Source of the DNA: Alcanivorax sp.
Lineage (GTDB): Bacteria > Pseudomonadota > Gammaproteobacteria > Pseudomonadales > Alcanivoracaceae
Length of the DNA stretch: 33,516 nt
NCBI RefSeq assembly: GCF_002733835.1
Contig: NZ_NVWY01000045.1
Location: 1-33,516, forward strand
Reading direction: 5' to 3'
How positions within the stretch are numbered: position 1 is the stretch's first letter; each line of letters opens with the position of its first letter. The notes under the pieces were generated by a model, which saw nothing but the letters and a program-made list of their open reading frames with translations, had not been told where the DNA came from and made no database searches. The position numbers were made by a program, and so were the translations under genes. Shown piece after piece: positions 1 to 7,086 of this stretch.

Positions 1-66
1 CTCGTTCGTATCGCCTTCGCGCTCATGAAAAATGGCACCGACTATCAGCCGGCCCCTGCCTCATGA
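1..66 (+). pseudogene. C-terminal end of an IS110-like transposase (partial at window edge)
   Basis: An open frame enters from the left edge and ends at TGA 64-66. It encodes 21 residues, with LVRIAFALMKNGTDYQP near the end. That pattern of a basic-aliphatic helix followed by a short tail resembles the C-terminus of IS110/IS1111 transposases, which insert without the usual target duplication. Only the tail is visible, so the family call is by resemblance and it cannot be told whether the upstream gene is intact. It converges on ubiC, whose stop lies 28 bp away. It could also be the end of an unrelated protein. Confidence 0.4.
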
Positions 67-93
67 AGACTGGGGTGGACAACATAGAATCTC

Positions 94-639
94 CTACAGT
101 GATTCTGTACCAGCGGGGACGGTTGCAAATACCTTCTCCCACAACGCCGGCAGGAAGTATTCCGCCACCAGCAAGGGCGCGCCGCGTTTGATAAAGCACG
201 ACTGGCGGCCCCAGCACACCGGGTGATTCTGGCCCGGTGAGGCCAGCCGTGCCCACACCTGATCACGCTGGCATACCGGGCGGTTGTATAGCTCCAGGCC
301 CAGGGAGCGGCTGCCCATGTGGCCCAGTGAGCGGTTGGCGCCGGCCAGGCTGGTCAAGGGCAGGACGCTGCGCGCCGCCACCACCGGGGTGCCGTCCAGG
401 TGCAGGGTGACTTCGCGGATCAGGGCGGCGCGACGCACGGGCAGCGCCAGCAGCTGCCGTTCGTCGGCCCGCGGAAAGGTGATGGCATGCAAGCCGGGCA
501 CCACACTGAAGTGGCCGTGACGCTTGAGACGCCGGGTCAGGGAGTCCGGGTCGGCCATCCAGTCACGAATGACCGGGGGCAGCACCAGCTGTTCCAGCGG
601 GCGCCAAAGGCTGTCAGGATGCAGGGCGGCAGGCAGCAT
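94..639 (-). CDS. ubiC: Chorismate lyase UbiC (chorismate to 4-hydroxybenzoate + pyruvate)
   Basis: This 181-residue cytosolic enzyme makes 4-hydroxybenzoate, the first committed step of ubiquinone synthesis. The family signature is visible: the WGRQS block at 143-147, LLVAEYFLP at 156-164 (Glu160 corresponds to the catalytic Glu), and Arg90 in VAARSVLP, matching the chorismate-binding Arg. E. coli UbiC is 165 residues and ends just after its FLP motif; here about 17 residues follow. The ATG at 639 is preceded by a purine-rich GAGAG and is preferred over the longer frame reaching 858, whose first 73 residues lack UbiC character and would run through the rubA control region. ubiA, the usual partner, does not follow directly: the space holds a transposase tail on the other strand. 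Confidence 0.9.
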   Translation of the reverse strand: MLPAALHPDSLWRPLEQLVLPPVIRDWMADPDSLTRRLKRHGHFSVVPGLHAITFPRADERQLLALPVRRAALIREVTLHLDGTPVVAARSVLPLTSLAGANRSLGHMGSRSLGLELYNRPVCQRDQVWARLASPGQNHPVCWGRQSCFIKRGAPLLVAEYFLPALWEKVFATVPAGTESL

Positions 640-760
640 GGCTCTCTCAGAATATCGCGTACTTTCGCGGGCGGCAGGACTATGGCCCATGTCCTGCGGC
701 AGAGCAAGCGGTGGCCGAATGTCCCGGCAGGCAGGGCGAATGCGGCCTGTGCGTCCTAAT

Positions 761-780
761 ATGACAGTCCTCGCTGTCAT
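761..780. promoter_or_regulatory. Inverted repeat ATGACAG-N6-CTGTCAT between ubiC and rubA
   Basis: Perfect 7-bp arms (761-767 and 774-780) are separated by 6 bp. The site lies in the 239-bp divergent region, about 120 bp upstream of the ubiC start. Its size and symmetry suit a dimeric repressor operator. The cognate regulator is not in the window. Confidence 0.4.
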
Positions 781-841
781 TGATTTTTGCGCCGCACGCC
801 GATAGGTTAACGCCCCCCGAGAAACACCCTGTATGTAGCGT

Positions 842-859
842 AGTGAGCAAGTGCTCACT
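842..859. promoter_or_regulatory. 18-bp palindrome upstream of rubA, likely TetR-type operator
   Basis: AGTGAGCA-AG-TGCTCACT is a perfect palindrome with 8-bp arms and a 2-bp centre. It ends 19 bp before the rubA ATG, just upstream of the ribosome site (GAGG, about 868-872). At that position a bound dimer would block the promoter or the transcript start. Palindromes of this TGAGCA/TGCTCA form are typical of TetR-family fatty-acid or alkane regulators; that link is inference. Confidence 0.55.
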
Positions 860-878
860 TTTACCGATGAGGTTCACG

Positions 879-1043
879 ATGAAGAAGTGGGAATGTGTAG
901 TGTGCGGTTTCATCTATGACGAAGCCGAAGGTCTGCCCGACGAGGGTATCGAGCCGGGCACCGCCTGGGACGACGTGCCGGAAGATTGGGTCTGCCCCGA
1001 TTGCGGCGTGGGCAAGGAAGACTTCGAAATGGTGGAAATCTAG
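879..1043 (+). CDS. rubA: Rubredoxin (alkane hydroxylase electron carrier)
   Basis: This 54-residue iron protein passes electrons from rubredoxin reductase to membrane alkane hydroxylases (AlkB). The two Cys pairs that hold the single Fe are at 6/9 (CVVCG) and 39/42 (CPDCG), with the usual [20 protein letters not shown] and DWVCPDCG blocks between. The length is standard for a one-domain rubredoxin. The ATG at 879 has GAGG about 7 nt upstream and yields the canonical MKKWEC start; the longer frame from 780 adds unrelated residues. rubB follows 49 bp downstream. Of the functional types, this one resembles the electron-transferring AlkG2 class, but no alkB is present here. Confidence 0.95.
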   Translation: MKKWECVVCGFIYDEAEGLPDEGIEPGTAWDDVPEDWVCPDCGVGKEDFEMVEI

Positions 1044-1092
1044 GCCACTGCGTCAGTCACACCGCCCGTCCATTAATCGTTAAGGATTGCTC

Positions 1093-2241
1093 ATGCACCC
1101 TATTGTCATCATTGGTACCGGCCTGGCCGGCTTCAACACCGTCAAGGAATTCCGCAAGCTGGACAAGGAAACGCCCATCGTCATGCTCACCGCTGACGAC
1201 GGCCGCAACTACTCCAAGCCCATGCTGTCTGCCGGTTTCACCAAGGAAAAAACCGCCGATGACCTGTGCATGGCCACCCCGGAAAAAGTGGCCGAGCAAT
1301 TCAATGTGGACGTGCGCACCGGCGTGCATGTGGCTGGCATTGATGCCGCCAACAAGCGCGTGCTGCTGCCCGATGACCACCTGGATTACAGCAAGCTGGT
1401 ACTGGCACTGGGCGCCGACACCTGGACGCCGCCGCTGGAAGGCGACGCGGTGGGTGAGGTGTTCTCCGTCAATGACTTGATGGACTACGGCAAATTCCGC
1501 GCGGCGGTGGATGGCAAGAAAACCGTGACCATCCTCGGTGGCGGCCTGATCGGCTGTGAATTCGCCAATGACCTGTCCAACGGTGGTTTTCAGGTGTCCC
1601 TGGTCGAGCCCATGGGCCGTTGCCTGCCGTTGCTGTTGCCGGAGCAGGCCTCCGAAGCCGTGGGCCGTGGCCTGGCGGAGCTGGGGGTGCAGTTCCATTT
1701 TGGCCCGCTGGCCAAGGCGGTACATCACGGCGATAACGGTCAACTGGTCACCGAGCTGTCCGACGGCAGCAAACTGGAGTCCGACGTGGTGCTCTCGGCC
1801 ATCGGCCTGCGCCCGCGTATTGGCATGGCCAAGGAAGCCGGGCTGGACACCAACCGCGGCATCCTCACCGACAAGACCCTGCGCACCAGCGCGGACGACA
1901 TCTATGCGCTGGGTGACTGCGCCGAAGTACAGGGTCATGTGCTGCCCTACGTCCTGCCGCTGATGGCCTCCGCCCGTGCCCTGGCGAAAACCCTGGCCGG
2001 CGATACCACTGAAGTCAGCTACGGCGTCATGCCGGTGACCATCAAGACCCCGGCGTGCCCGGTGGTGGTCTGCCCTGCTGCGGACGGCAGCGAAGGCGAT
2101 TGGGAAGTGGAAGCGGATGGCAACACCGTACAAGCCCTGTTTCGTGGCAAGGACGGCAGCCTGCTGGGCTACGCCCTCACCGGTGAAGCGGTGAAAGAGA
2201 AGATGAAGCTCAACAAGGAACTGCCGGCAGTCATGCCGTAG
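1093..2241 (+). CDS. rubB: Rubredoxin-NAD(+) reductase (FAD-dependent)
   Basis: This 382-residue FAD flavoprotein oxidises NADH and reduces rubredoxin, feeding alkane hydroxylation. Features seen: an N-terminal FAD dinucleotide fold IIGTGLAGF at 6-14, a second NADH-binding fold ILGGGLIGCEFA at 147-158, and the distal FAD motif DIYALGDCAEV. The length matches rubredoxin reductases of hydrocarbon degraders (about 380-390). AAGGA at 1082-1086 sits 6 nt before the ATG at 1093; the in-frame TTG at 1087 lies too close to this site. It forms an operon with rubA (49-bp gap) and is probably controlled by the palindrome at 842-859. Confidence 0.95.
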   Translation: MHPIVIIGTGLAGFNTVKEFRKLDKETPIVMLTADDGRNYSKPMLSAGFTKEKTADDLCMATPEKVAEQFNVDVRTGVHVAGIDAANKRVLLPDDHLDYSKLVLALGADTWTPPLEGDAVGEVFSVNDLMDYGKFRAAVDGKKTVTILGGGLIGCEFANDLSNGGFQVSLVEPMGRCLPLLLPEQASEAVGRGLAELGVQFHFGPLAKAVHHGDNGQLVTELSDGSKLESDVVLSAIGLRPRIGMAKEAGLDTNRGILTDKTLRTSADDIYALGDCAEVQGHVLPYVLPLMASARALAKTLAGDTTEVSYGVMPVTIKTPACPVVVCPAADGSEGDWEVEADGNTVQALFRGKDGSLLGYALTGEAVKEKMKLNKELPAVMP

Positions 2242-2319
2242 GGACGCAACAGGCTTCACGTATCACACCGGTGGTGCGTGTAGCATGTGGCGTGTTGCTG
2301 ATTTGATTAAGGACGGTCC

Positions 2320-2697
2320 ATGAAGTTTTCACTGGTTTTGCTGGTGCTCGGTTGGCGGCTGCGCTGGCTGGCGTCGCGTAACGCTGGCTTCCAAAAGCAA
2401 CTGGAGAACCGCAATGTGGTGATGCAGTGGCGGACGTTTGCAGGCAAGCCGGCGCGCAGTTTTCATTTTATGCCCGGCAAGGTGGTATCCAAGGCCGGCA
2501 TTCACAGTGAGCCCACCGTGACCCTGAACTTCAAGAACGCCAGGTACGCTTTTGCCACTCTGCAACAGGCGGGCAAGAACCAGATGGCCTTTATGGAAGG
2601 CATGCAGGCCGGTGATATCAAGATCGAAGGTGACCCGGGCCAGCTCATGTGGTTTATGACCCTGATGAAATTCATCATGCCCGGCGGCAAAAAGTAG
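2320..2697 (+). CDS. SCP2 sterol-transfer-like protein, hypothetical
   Basis: The 125-residue protein has a hydrophobic, Trp-containing start and then an SCP2-like stretch. The second half carries the family's strand-helix pattern, including GDIKIEGDPGQL near 97-108, and ends in a hydrophobic helix (WFMTLMKFIMPGG). SCP2 domains bind lipids or acyl chains, so a role in lipid or alkane-derived fatty-acid handling is plausible next to rubAB, but this is inference. The start ATG has AAGGA about 7 nt upstream. It lies 78 bp after rubB and may be cotranscribed. A repeat cluster starts 7 bp after its stop codon. Confidence 0.6.
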   Translation: MKFSLVLLVLGWRLRWLASRNAGFQKQLENRNVVMQWRTFAGKPARSFHFMPGKVVSKAGIHSEPTVTLNFKNARYAFATLQQAGKNQMAFMEGMQAGDIKIEGDPGQLMWFMTLMKFIMPGGKK

Positions 2698-2704
2698 GCT
2701 TCGC

Positions 2705-2739
2705 CGCTGGACGCCTGAGGCCAGACGCCAGACGCTCAA
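2705..2739. repeat. Heptamer-repeat array, CGCYNGA type (element B1)
   Basis: Five consecutive 7-bp units start 7 bp after the stop at 2697: CGCTGGA, CGCCTGA, GGCCAGA, CGCCAGA, CGCTCAA. The unit matches that of the element at 12533-12642. Here no matching inverted heptamer arm is seen. Instead the array is followed by the nonamer inverted repeat at 2758-2821, so the site may be a composite or a half element. Confidence 0.65.
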
Positions 2740-2757
2740 AACCACAACCGGATTAAC

Positions 2758-2821
2758 CACAGAGGCCACAGAGAGCACAGAGGAAGGACCTTTCTTCTTG
2801 GTGATCGCTGTGGCCTCTGTG
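2758..2821. repeat. Nonamer repeats (CACAGAGGC-like) forming an inverted repeat
   Basis: Three 9-bp units run from 2758 (CACAGAGGC, CACAGAGAG, CACAGAGGA). The 14-bp sequence at 2758-2771 returns as its exact reverse complement at 2808-2821. The 36-bp spacer is pyrimidine-rich. I have seen similar CACAGAG-type intergenic repeats in unrelated bacteria, but I cannot name the family. It lies between the SCP2-like gene and the lipoprotein gene, 53 bp before the latter. Confidence 0.7.
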
Positions 2822-2874
2822 CGTAAAACGCCTTACTCTGTCAGCACTTTACTTTGCATATCGAAGGATTACCC

Positions 2875-3516
2875 ATGCAGATGGTTCAACGTGCCTTTGC
2901 TTTCTGTGCGGCCCTGTTGCTGGCGGCCTGCGCCACTACCACCGAAACCAATTCCACCTGGCAAACCAAAACCGGCGAAGCTCGGCCGAGCTTTGCGCAC
3001 CTGTATGTGCTGGTGTTGTCAGAAAATGCAGTGGCCTCTGCGGCGGTGGAACAGCAAGTGAAGAAGAGTCTGGCCAAGCGCAATGTGGAGGCTACCCTGG
3101 CTAGCGCCACCCTGCCCGCCGCTAACCAGCAGGCGGCGGATTTTCGCAGCAAGGTGGAGCAGGCGGTGAAAGAGAGCGGCTCCGATGGCGTCATGGTGAT
3201 CACGCTGTTGAAGAGCCAGGAGCGTGACGAATACATGCCGCCCACGGTGGATTACCTGCCCATGGCATCGGCGCCCATGTACCTGGGTTACGGCCCCTAT
3301 GTGGGTTACAGCTACAGCGCGGTATACCAGCCCGGCTACTACCAGAATGCCACTGATTACTACCTGCAGACCCAGCTTTATAACGTCGAGACAGAAAAGC
3401 CGGTGTGGCAGGCCCAGTCCCGCAGCATGAACCCCTATAACCTGAAAAGCGGTGCGGAAGGTTACGCCAAGAGCGTAGTCGGCAAGCTCGACCGTGATGG
3501 TGCCTTGAAGCGCTGA
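2875..3516 (+). CDS. Putative lipoprotein, DUF4136-like
   Basis: This 213-residue predicted lipoprotein starts MQMVQRAFAFCAALLLAAC, a signal peptide with a LAAC lipobox and the lipidated Cys at 19. The body has alternating strand/helix character, a Tyr/Gly/Pro-rich segment (about 126-160) and then a strand motif (DYYLQTQLYNVETEKPVW) of the kind seen in DUF4136 or LpoB-like envelope lipoproteins. AAGGA at 2863-2867 sits 7 nt before the ATG at 2875, so the earlier in-frame start at 2854 is not used. It stands alone, and its role is unknown. Confidence 0.7.
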   Translation: MQMVQRAFAFCAALLLAACATTTETNSTWQTKTGEARPSFAHLYVLVLSENAVASAAVEQQVKKSLAKRNVEATLASATLPAANQQAADFRSKVEQAVKESGSDGVMVITLLKSQERDEYMPPTVDYLPMASAPMYLGYGPYVGYSYSAVYQPGYYQNATDYYLQTQLYNVETEKPVWQAQSRSMNPYNLKSGAEGYAKSVVGKLDRDGALKR

Positions 3517-3526
3517 TTCTGCCGGG

Positions 3527-3548
3527 GCCGGGCAGTTTCCTGCCCGGC
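3527..3548 (+). terminator. Hairpin after lipoprotein gene
   Basis: A perfect 9-bp GC-rich stem (GCCGGGCAG / CTGCCCGGC) with a 4-nt loop lies 10 bp after the stop codon. No T-run follows directly, although a pyrimidine-rich stretch does, so termination efficiency is uncertain. Confidence 0.5.
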
Positions 3549-3749
3549 CTGGCTATTCCCTCTTCTTTTCCCTTTCTGCCAATCTCTGCTTTCCGATTCC
3601 CGTTCAGCTTCCCGGCTCTGACCGTTGGTCTCTCTTGGTGATGCTACCTCGTTTGGGGCTATGGCGATCTTTATGCCGGGGGGTATGATTAAGCGGACTC
3701 GCGAGTTTGCATGGGCCAGGGGGGCCTGCTGAGGCCGGAGGGGAAAGGC

Positions 3750-4820
3750 ATGCATTCAACCATGAAAACGTTGCTCGAGCAGATGCGCATCACCGAGATG
3801 GAAATCGATGGGCGCAAGCGTCTGCTGGAGTTCGATAATCAGGATGTGGCCGCGCTACTGCAGTGTCGCACCCATGTGGAAAACCGTCTGGATGATATCG
3901 TGGAAACCTTCTACGGCATCCAGACCAGCAACCCGGATATTGCCTCCCTGATCGGCGATGCCGACACCCTGGAGCGGCTGGAGAACGCCCAGCGCCGCTA
4001 CATCATGGATCTGTTTGCCGGCGTTTACGATCTGGAATACACCAACAACCGCTTGCGTATCGGCCTGGTGCACAAGCGCATTGGTGTGGAGCCAAAATTC
4101 TACCTGTCCGCGGTGTATCTGCTGCACAGCCTGCTGGTAAAGAATATTACCGATGCCATGGGGACCAGTGCCGAGCGCGACCGGGCGTTACTGGCGCTGG
4201 ACAAGCTGATCTATTTTGATGTCACCCTGGTATTTGAAACCTACATCTTGAGCCTGGTATCGGAAATCGAGGCGGTGAAGAATCGCACCGAAGAGTATGC
4301 CAAGGCGCTGGAAGAAACGGTGGCCATGCGCAATGGCCAGCTACGCACCGATGCCCTCACTGGCCTGACAACCCGCCGCTATCTGCTGGAAGCGCTGCAT
4401 CGTACGCTGAAAGCGGCGCAGCGCCGCAAGGAGCCGGTGGCCCTGATTTTCGTGGACGTGGACGATTTCAAGGGGATCAATGATCTGCGCGGCCATGCCT
4501 ACGGTGACCGGGTGCTGACCGAGCTCGGCAAGGTGCTGCAGGAAACAGCCCGGGGGGAAGACACCTGCGTGCGCTACGGCGGCGATGAGTTTTGTGTGGT
4601 GCTGGCCAATAGCACCGAGGAGCAGGCTGAGCTCGCGTATTGCCAGCGCATACGGCGGTTACTGGCCGAGCGGTTGCTGGAGGTCAGCGTCAGCATGGGA
4701 GTGGTGCAGACCGGCCCTGAACATTTTGAAGACGCGGATGTGTTGTTGCGTTCCGCTGACCGGCGCATGTACCAGAACAAGCCTGGCCGGGACCATCGCG
4801 ATATTAATGACCCGGATTGA
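3750..4820 (+). CDS. Globin-coupled (haem sensor) diguanylate cyclase
   Basis: This 356-residue cytosolic protein should make cyclic di-GMP under control of a haem ligand, probably O2. Residues about 25-165 match the globin-coupled sensor domain: a YIMDLFAGVYD helix, then GLVHKRIGVEPKFYL with the likely proximal haem His at 108. A helical linker (about 170-200) leads to a GGDEF domain (about 200-350) with DALTGL at 201-206, FVDVDDFK at 234-241, and an intact GGDEF at 277-281. An RxxD product-inhibition site (R268-D271) lies five residues before it. The architecture matches DosC/YddV and BpeGReg. The ATG at 3750 has an AGGGG site; ATG 3762 is an alternative, and 3711 lacks support. Its end overlaps the convergent MATE gene by 17 bp. 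Confidence 0.9.
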   Translation: MHSTMKTLLEQMRITEMEIDGRKRLLEFDNQDVAALLQCRTHVENRLDDIVETFYGIQTSNPDIASLIGDADTLERLENAQRRYIMDLFAGVYDLEYTNNRLRIGLVHKRIGVEPKFYLSAVYLLHSLLVKNITDAMGTSAERDRALLALDKLIYFDVTLVFETYILSLVSEIEAVKNRTEEYAKALEETVAMRNGQLRTDALTGLTTRRYLLEALHRTLKAAQRRKEPVALIFVDVDDFKGINDLRGHAYGDRVLTELGKVLQETARGEDTCVRYGGDEFCVVLANSTEEQAELAYCQRIRRLLAERLLEVSVSMGVVQTGPEHFEDADVLLRSADRRMYQNKPGRDHRDINDPD

Positions 4821-6096
4821 CGCGCCGGCGCCACAGCACCCAGCCCATGAAGGCGCCACGGGTGGCCATGAAGCCATTCATGGTTAACCACAAGCCATGG
4901 TTTCCCCAGCTGCGGGTGCACAGCCAGAGCAAGAAGAACATGACCACCGACGCCAGCATGGTGTTGCGCATGGCGGCCCCCCAGGTGGCGCCCACAAAAA
5001 TGCCATCCAGCCAGAACCCGGCGCTGGCGCTAAGTGGCAGTAATAGCATCCAGGGCAGGTAAGTGACGGCGGTGTCGCGGATCGAAGGCAGGTCGGTCAG
5101 CAGGTGAATCAGTGGTGCGCCTCCCAGGGCAAAAGCCAGCAGCGCCAACACGGCGCAGGCCACAGTCCAGCGCCCGGTCGCCTGCACGGCTGCCCGGAAG
5201 GCCCGCGGGTCCTGCTGGCCATGGGCCTCGCCAACCAGCGCCTCGGCGGCATTGGCAAAGCCATCCAGCAGGTTGCTCAGCAATAACAGAAAGGTAATCA
5301 GCACGGCGTTGGCCGCCAGGGTCGCATCACCAAGCCGGGCGCCCTGGGCGGTGAAGAAAAAGAAACAGGTGAGTAGCGCCAGGCTGCGGATAAAGATATC
5401 CCGGTTTACCGCCATCAAGGCCAGAATCGCCGACGGCTGCCACAGGGTTTCCCGGTTGGCAGGTGGGCGCAGGGCAGCGCGCAGCCAGAACAGCCCGCCG
5501 GCCAGGCCCACGTATTCCGCACAGGCGCTGGCGATAGCCACGCCGCGCACATCCAGATGCCAGACCTGCACCAGCAGCACATCCAGCAGCGCATTGGTGC
5601 TGTGCATCAGCACGGTCATTTTTAAAGGGACGCGGGTGTTGTGGGTGCCGATGGCGAAGCCGATCAGGGCAAAGTTGGCCAGCGCGGCGGGGGCGCCAAG
5701 AATGCGGATATTGATGTAATCCTGCGCCAGGTGTTGCACGGCGTCACTGCCCCCCAGTAACCACAGGCCGGTATCACGCAGCAGTGGTGACAACAGAATC
5801 AGGCCGAGCCCGAGCAACGTGGATAACAACAAGCCACGCAGTAACACCACCCGGGTGTCCCGTTCCCCGCCCCGCGCCTGCGAGGCAAAGCCGGTGGTGC
5901 CCATGCGCAGAAAGTTGAAGGAGAAATACAGGAACATGAAGAAGTTGCTGCCCAGCGCCACCGCCGCCAGGTAGCGCGGGTGCGCCAGGTGCCCCACCAC
6001 CGCCGTATCCACCAGCCCCAGCAGTGGCGCGGTCAGGTTCGACAGCAACAACGGCCAGGCCAGCATCCAGATGCGTTGGTTAAGGGTCAGATTCAT
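4804..6096 (-). CDS. DinF-like MATE family efflux transporter
   Basis: This roughly 430-residue inner-membrane protein has the MATE fold: about twelve hydrophobic segments in two halves. The N-terminal block is characteristic of the DinF branch (LLLSNLTAPLLGLVDTAVVGHL, reported in part), followed by RMGTTGFASQARG. DinF-type MATE proteins are cation-coupled drug or metabolite exporters, and the substrate is not predictable here. E. coli DinF is about 460 residues. The ATG at 6096 gives a typical start; the GTG at 6105 in frame is an alternative, and neither has a strong ribosome site. The stop overlaps the convergent cyclase gene. Confidence 0.88.
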   Translation of the reverse strand: MNLTLNQRIWMLAWPLLLSNLTAPLLGLVDTAVVGHLAHPRYLAAVALGSNFFMFLYFSFNFLRMGTTGFASQARGGERDTRVVLLRGLLLSTLLGLGLILLSPLLRDTGLWLLGGSDAVQHLAQDYINIRILGAPAALANFALIGFAIGTHNTRVPLKMTVLMHSTNALLDVLLVQVWHLDVRGVAIASACAEYVGLAGGLFWLRAALRPPANRETLWQPSAILALMAVNRDIFIRSLALLTCFFFFTAQGARLGDATLAANAVLITFLLLLSNLLDGFANAAEALVGEAHGQQDPRAFRAAVQATGRWTVACAVLALLAFALGGAPLIHLLTDLPSIRDTAVTYLPWMLLLPLSASAGFWLDGIFVGATWGAAMRNTMLASVVMFFLLWLCTRSWGNHGLWLTMNGFMATRGAFMGWVLWRRRVNPGH

Positions 6097-6130
6097 TCGG
6101 GTCACTTCTACAATCTGTCTACGGAGCCGC

Positions 6131-6294
6131 TGTAGGAGTGCCTCTTGAGGCGCGAACCGCGTGCAAACGCGGAAATGGCCCGTAGGGCGATCAGGAGTCT
6201 CAGGGCTCGACAGGTTTCAGAAACATGGCTGACAGCCAATCAACATGATCGCCTCGCCAAGGCTCGGGTTCGCACCTCAAGAGGTACTCCTACA
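6131..6294. repeat. REPIN: two inverted TGTAGGAG-type REP sequences
   Basis: A 26-nt REP (6131-6156, beginning TGTAGGAG and ending GCGAA) returns as a reverse complement at 6269-6294 with two mismatches. Each REP contains its own short hairpin (CCTC TT GAGG). Between them GGCGATCA (6186-6193) pairs with TGATCGCC (6246-6253), extending the large cruciform. This is the classical Pseudomonas-type REP doublet, normally spread by a RAYT transposase, which is not in the window. It fills the gap between znuB and the MATE gene. Confidence 0.8.
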
Positions 6295-6303
6295 TAAGAA
6301 TAC

Positions 6304-7086
6304 TCATGAACTCCGCCGCAGCAGCGTCAGCACAAACAAACTGCTGGCGGCCACCACGATAGACGGCCCCACCGGGGTATTGGCGAACCAGCTCACCGCC
6401 AGCCCGGCCAGCACCGACCCGGTGCCCAACACGCTGGCCACCGCAGCCATCTGCGCCGGGGTGTGGGTCAGCCGGCGGGCGCTGGCAGCGGGAATCACCA
6501 GTAACGAGGTGATTAGCAGCACGCCCACGGTACGAATAGCGCCGGCAATCAGCAGGGCCAGCAACAGCATCAGCAATAATCGGGTGCGCTGTACGGCGAT
6601 GCCTTCTACCTGGGCCAGCTCTTCGTTGACGGTAATGCTCAGCAGCGCCCGCCACTGCCACAGCATCAGCAGCAAGATGACGATGGCGCCCACCCACAGG
6701 CCGATCACGTCCTGCCAGCCCACGGCCAGCAGATCCCCGAACAGATAGGCGAACAGATCCACCTGGATGCCGGTTTGCAGGCTAATGGCAATCACCCCCA
6801 ACGCCAGGGTGGTGTGGGCAACAATGCCCAGCAGGGTGTCACCGGCCAGCTGCCGTTGCCGTTGCAGGGCACTGAGGGCGGCGGCCAGGCCCAGGCAGAC
6901 GGCCACCACCGCCACGTACAGGCTGATATCCAGCGCCAGCCCCAGCGCGGCGCCCAGCAGGGCACCGTGGGCCAGGGTGTCGCCGAAAAAGGCCATGCGC
7001 CGCCACACCACAAAGGCGCCCATGGGGCCGGATACCAGGGCCACGGCGAGCCCGGCCAGCAGCGGCGGCAGTAAAAGTTCAATCAT
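6304..7086 (-). CDS. znuB: Zinc ABC transporter permease ZnuB
   Basis: This 260-residue inner-membrane permease moves Zn(2+) delivered by ZnuA, powered by ZnuC. It has about eight hydrophobic segments typical of ABC-3 metal permeases. Seen: GPMGAFVVWRRMAFFGDTLAHGALLG at about 20-45 (the conserved family opening), AQVEGIAVQRTR in the cytoplasmic coupling region, and VGVLLITSLLVIPAASARR near 205-225. The ATG at 7086 overlaps the end of znuC by 8 bp, indicating translational coupling. The longer frame to 7170 only reads through the znuC His-rich tail out of frame. Confidence 0.93.
   Translation of the reverse strand: MIELLLPPLLAGLAVALVSGPMGAFVVWRRMAFFGDTLAHGALLGAALGLALDISLYVAVVAVCLGLAAALSALQRQRQLAGDTLLGIVAHTTLALGVIAISLQTGIQVDLFAYLFGDLLAVGWQDVIGLWVGAIVILLLMLWQWRALLSITVNEELAQVEGIAVQRTRLLLMLLLALLIAGAIRTVGVLLITSLLVIPAASARRLTHTPAQMAAVASVLGTGSVLAGLAVSWFANTPVGPSIVVAASSLFVLTLLRRSS

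Noticed and set aside
94..858. A 254-residue version of UbiC
   Set aside because: The extra 73 residues lack UbiC similarity, have the low-complexity look of noncoding frames, and would run through the rubA operator; the ATG at 639 fits the family.
1057..2259. 400-residue minus-strand frame opposite rubB
   Set aside because: It is the exact antisense of a well-supported gene, with no domain of its own; a by-product of high GC.
2705..2821. Heptamer and nonamer side by side resemble V(D)J-type recombination signals
   Set aside because: The units are tandem arrays and their sequences (CGCYNGA, CACAGAGGC) do not match the signal pair; there are no 12/23 spacers. The likeness is in repeat length only.
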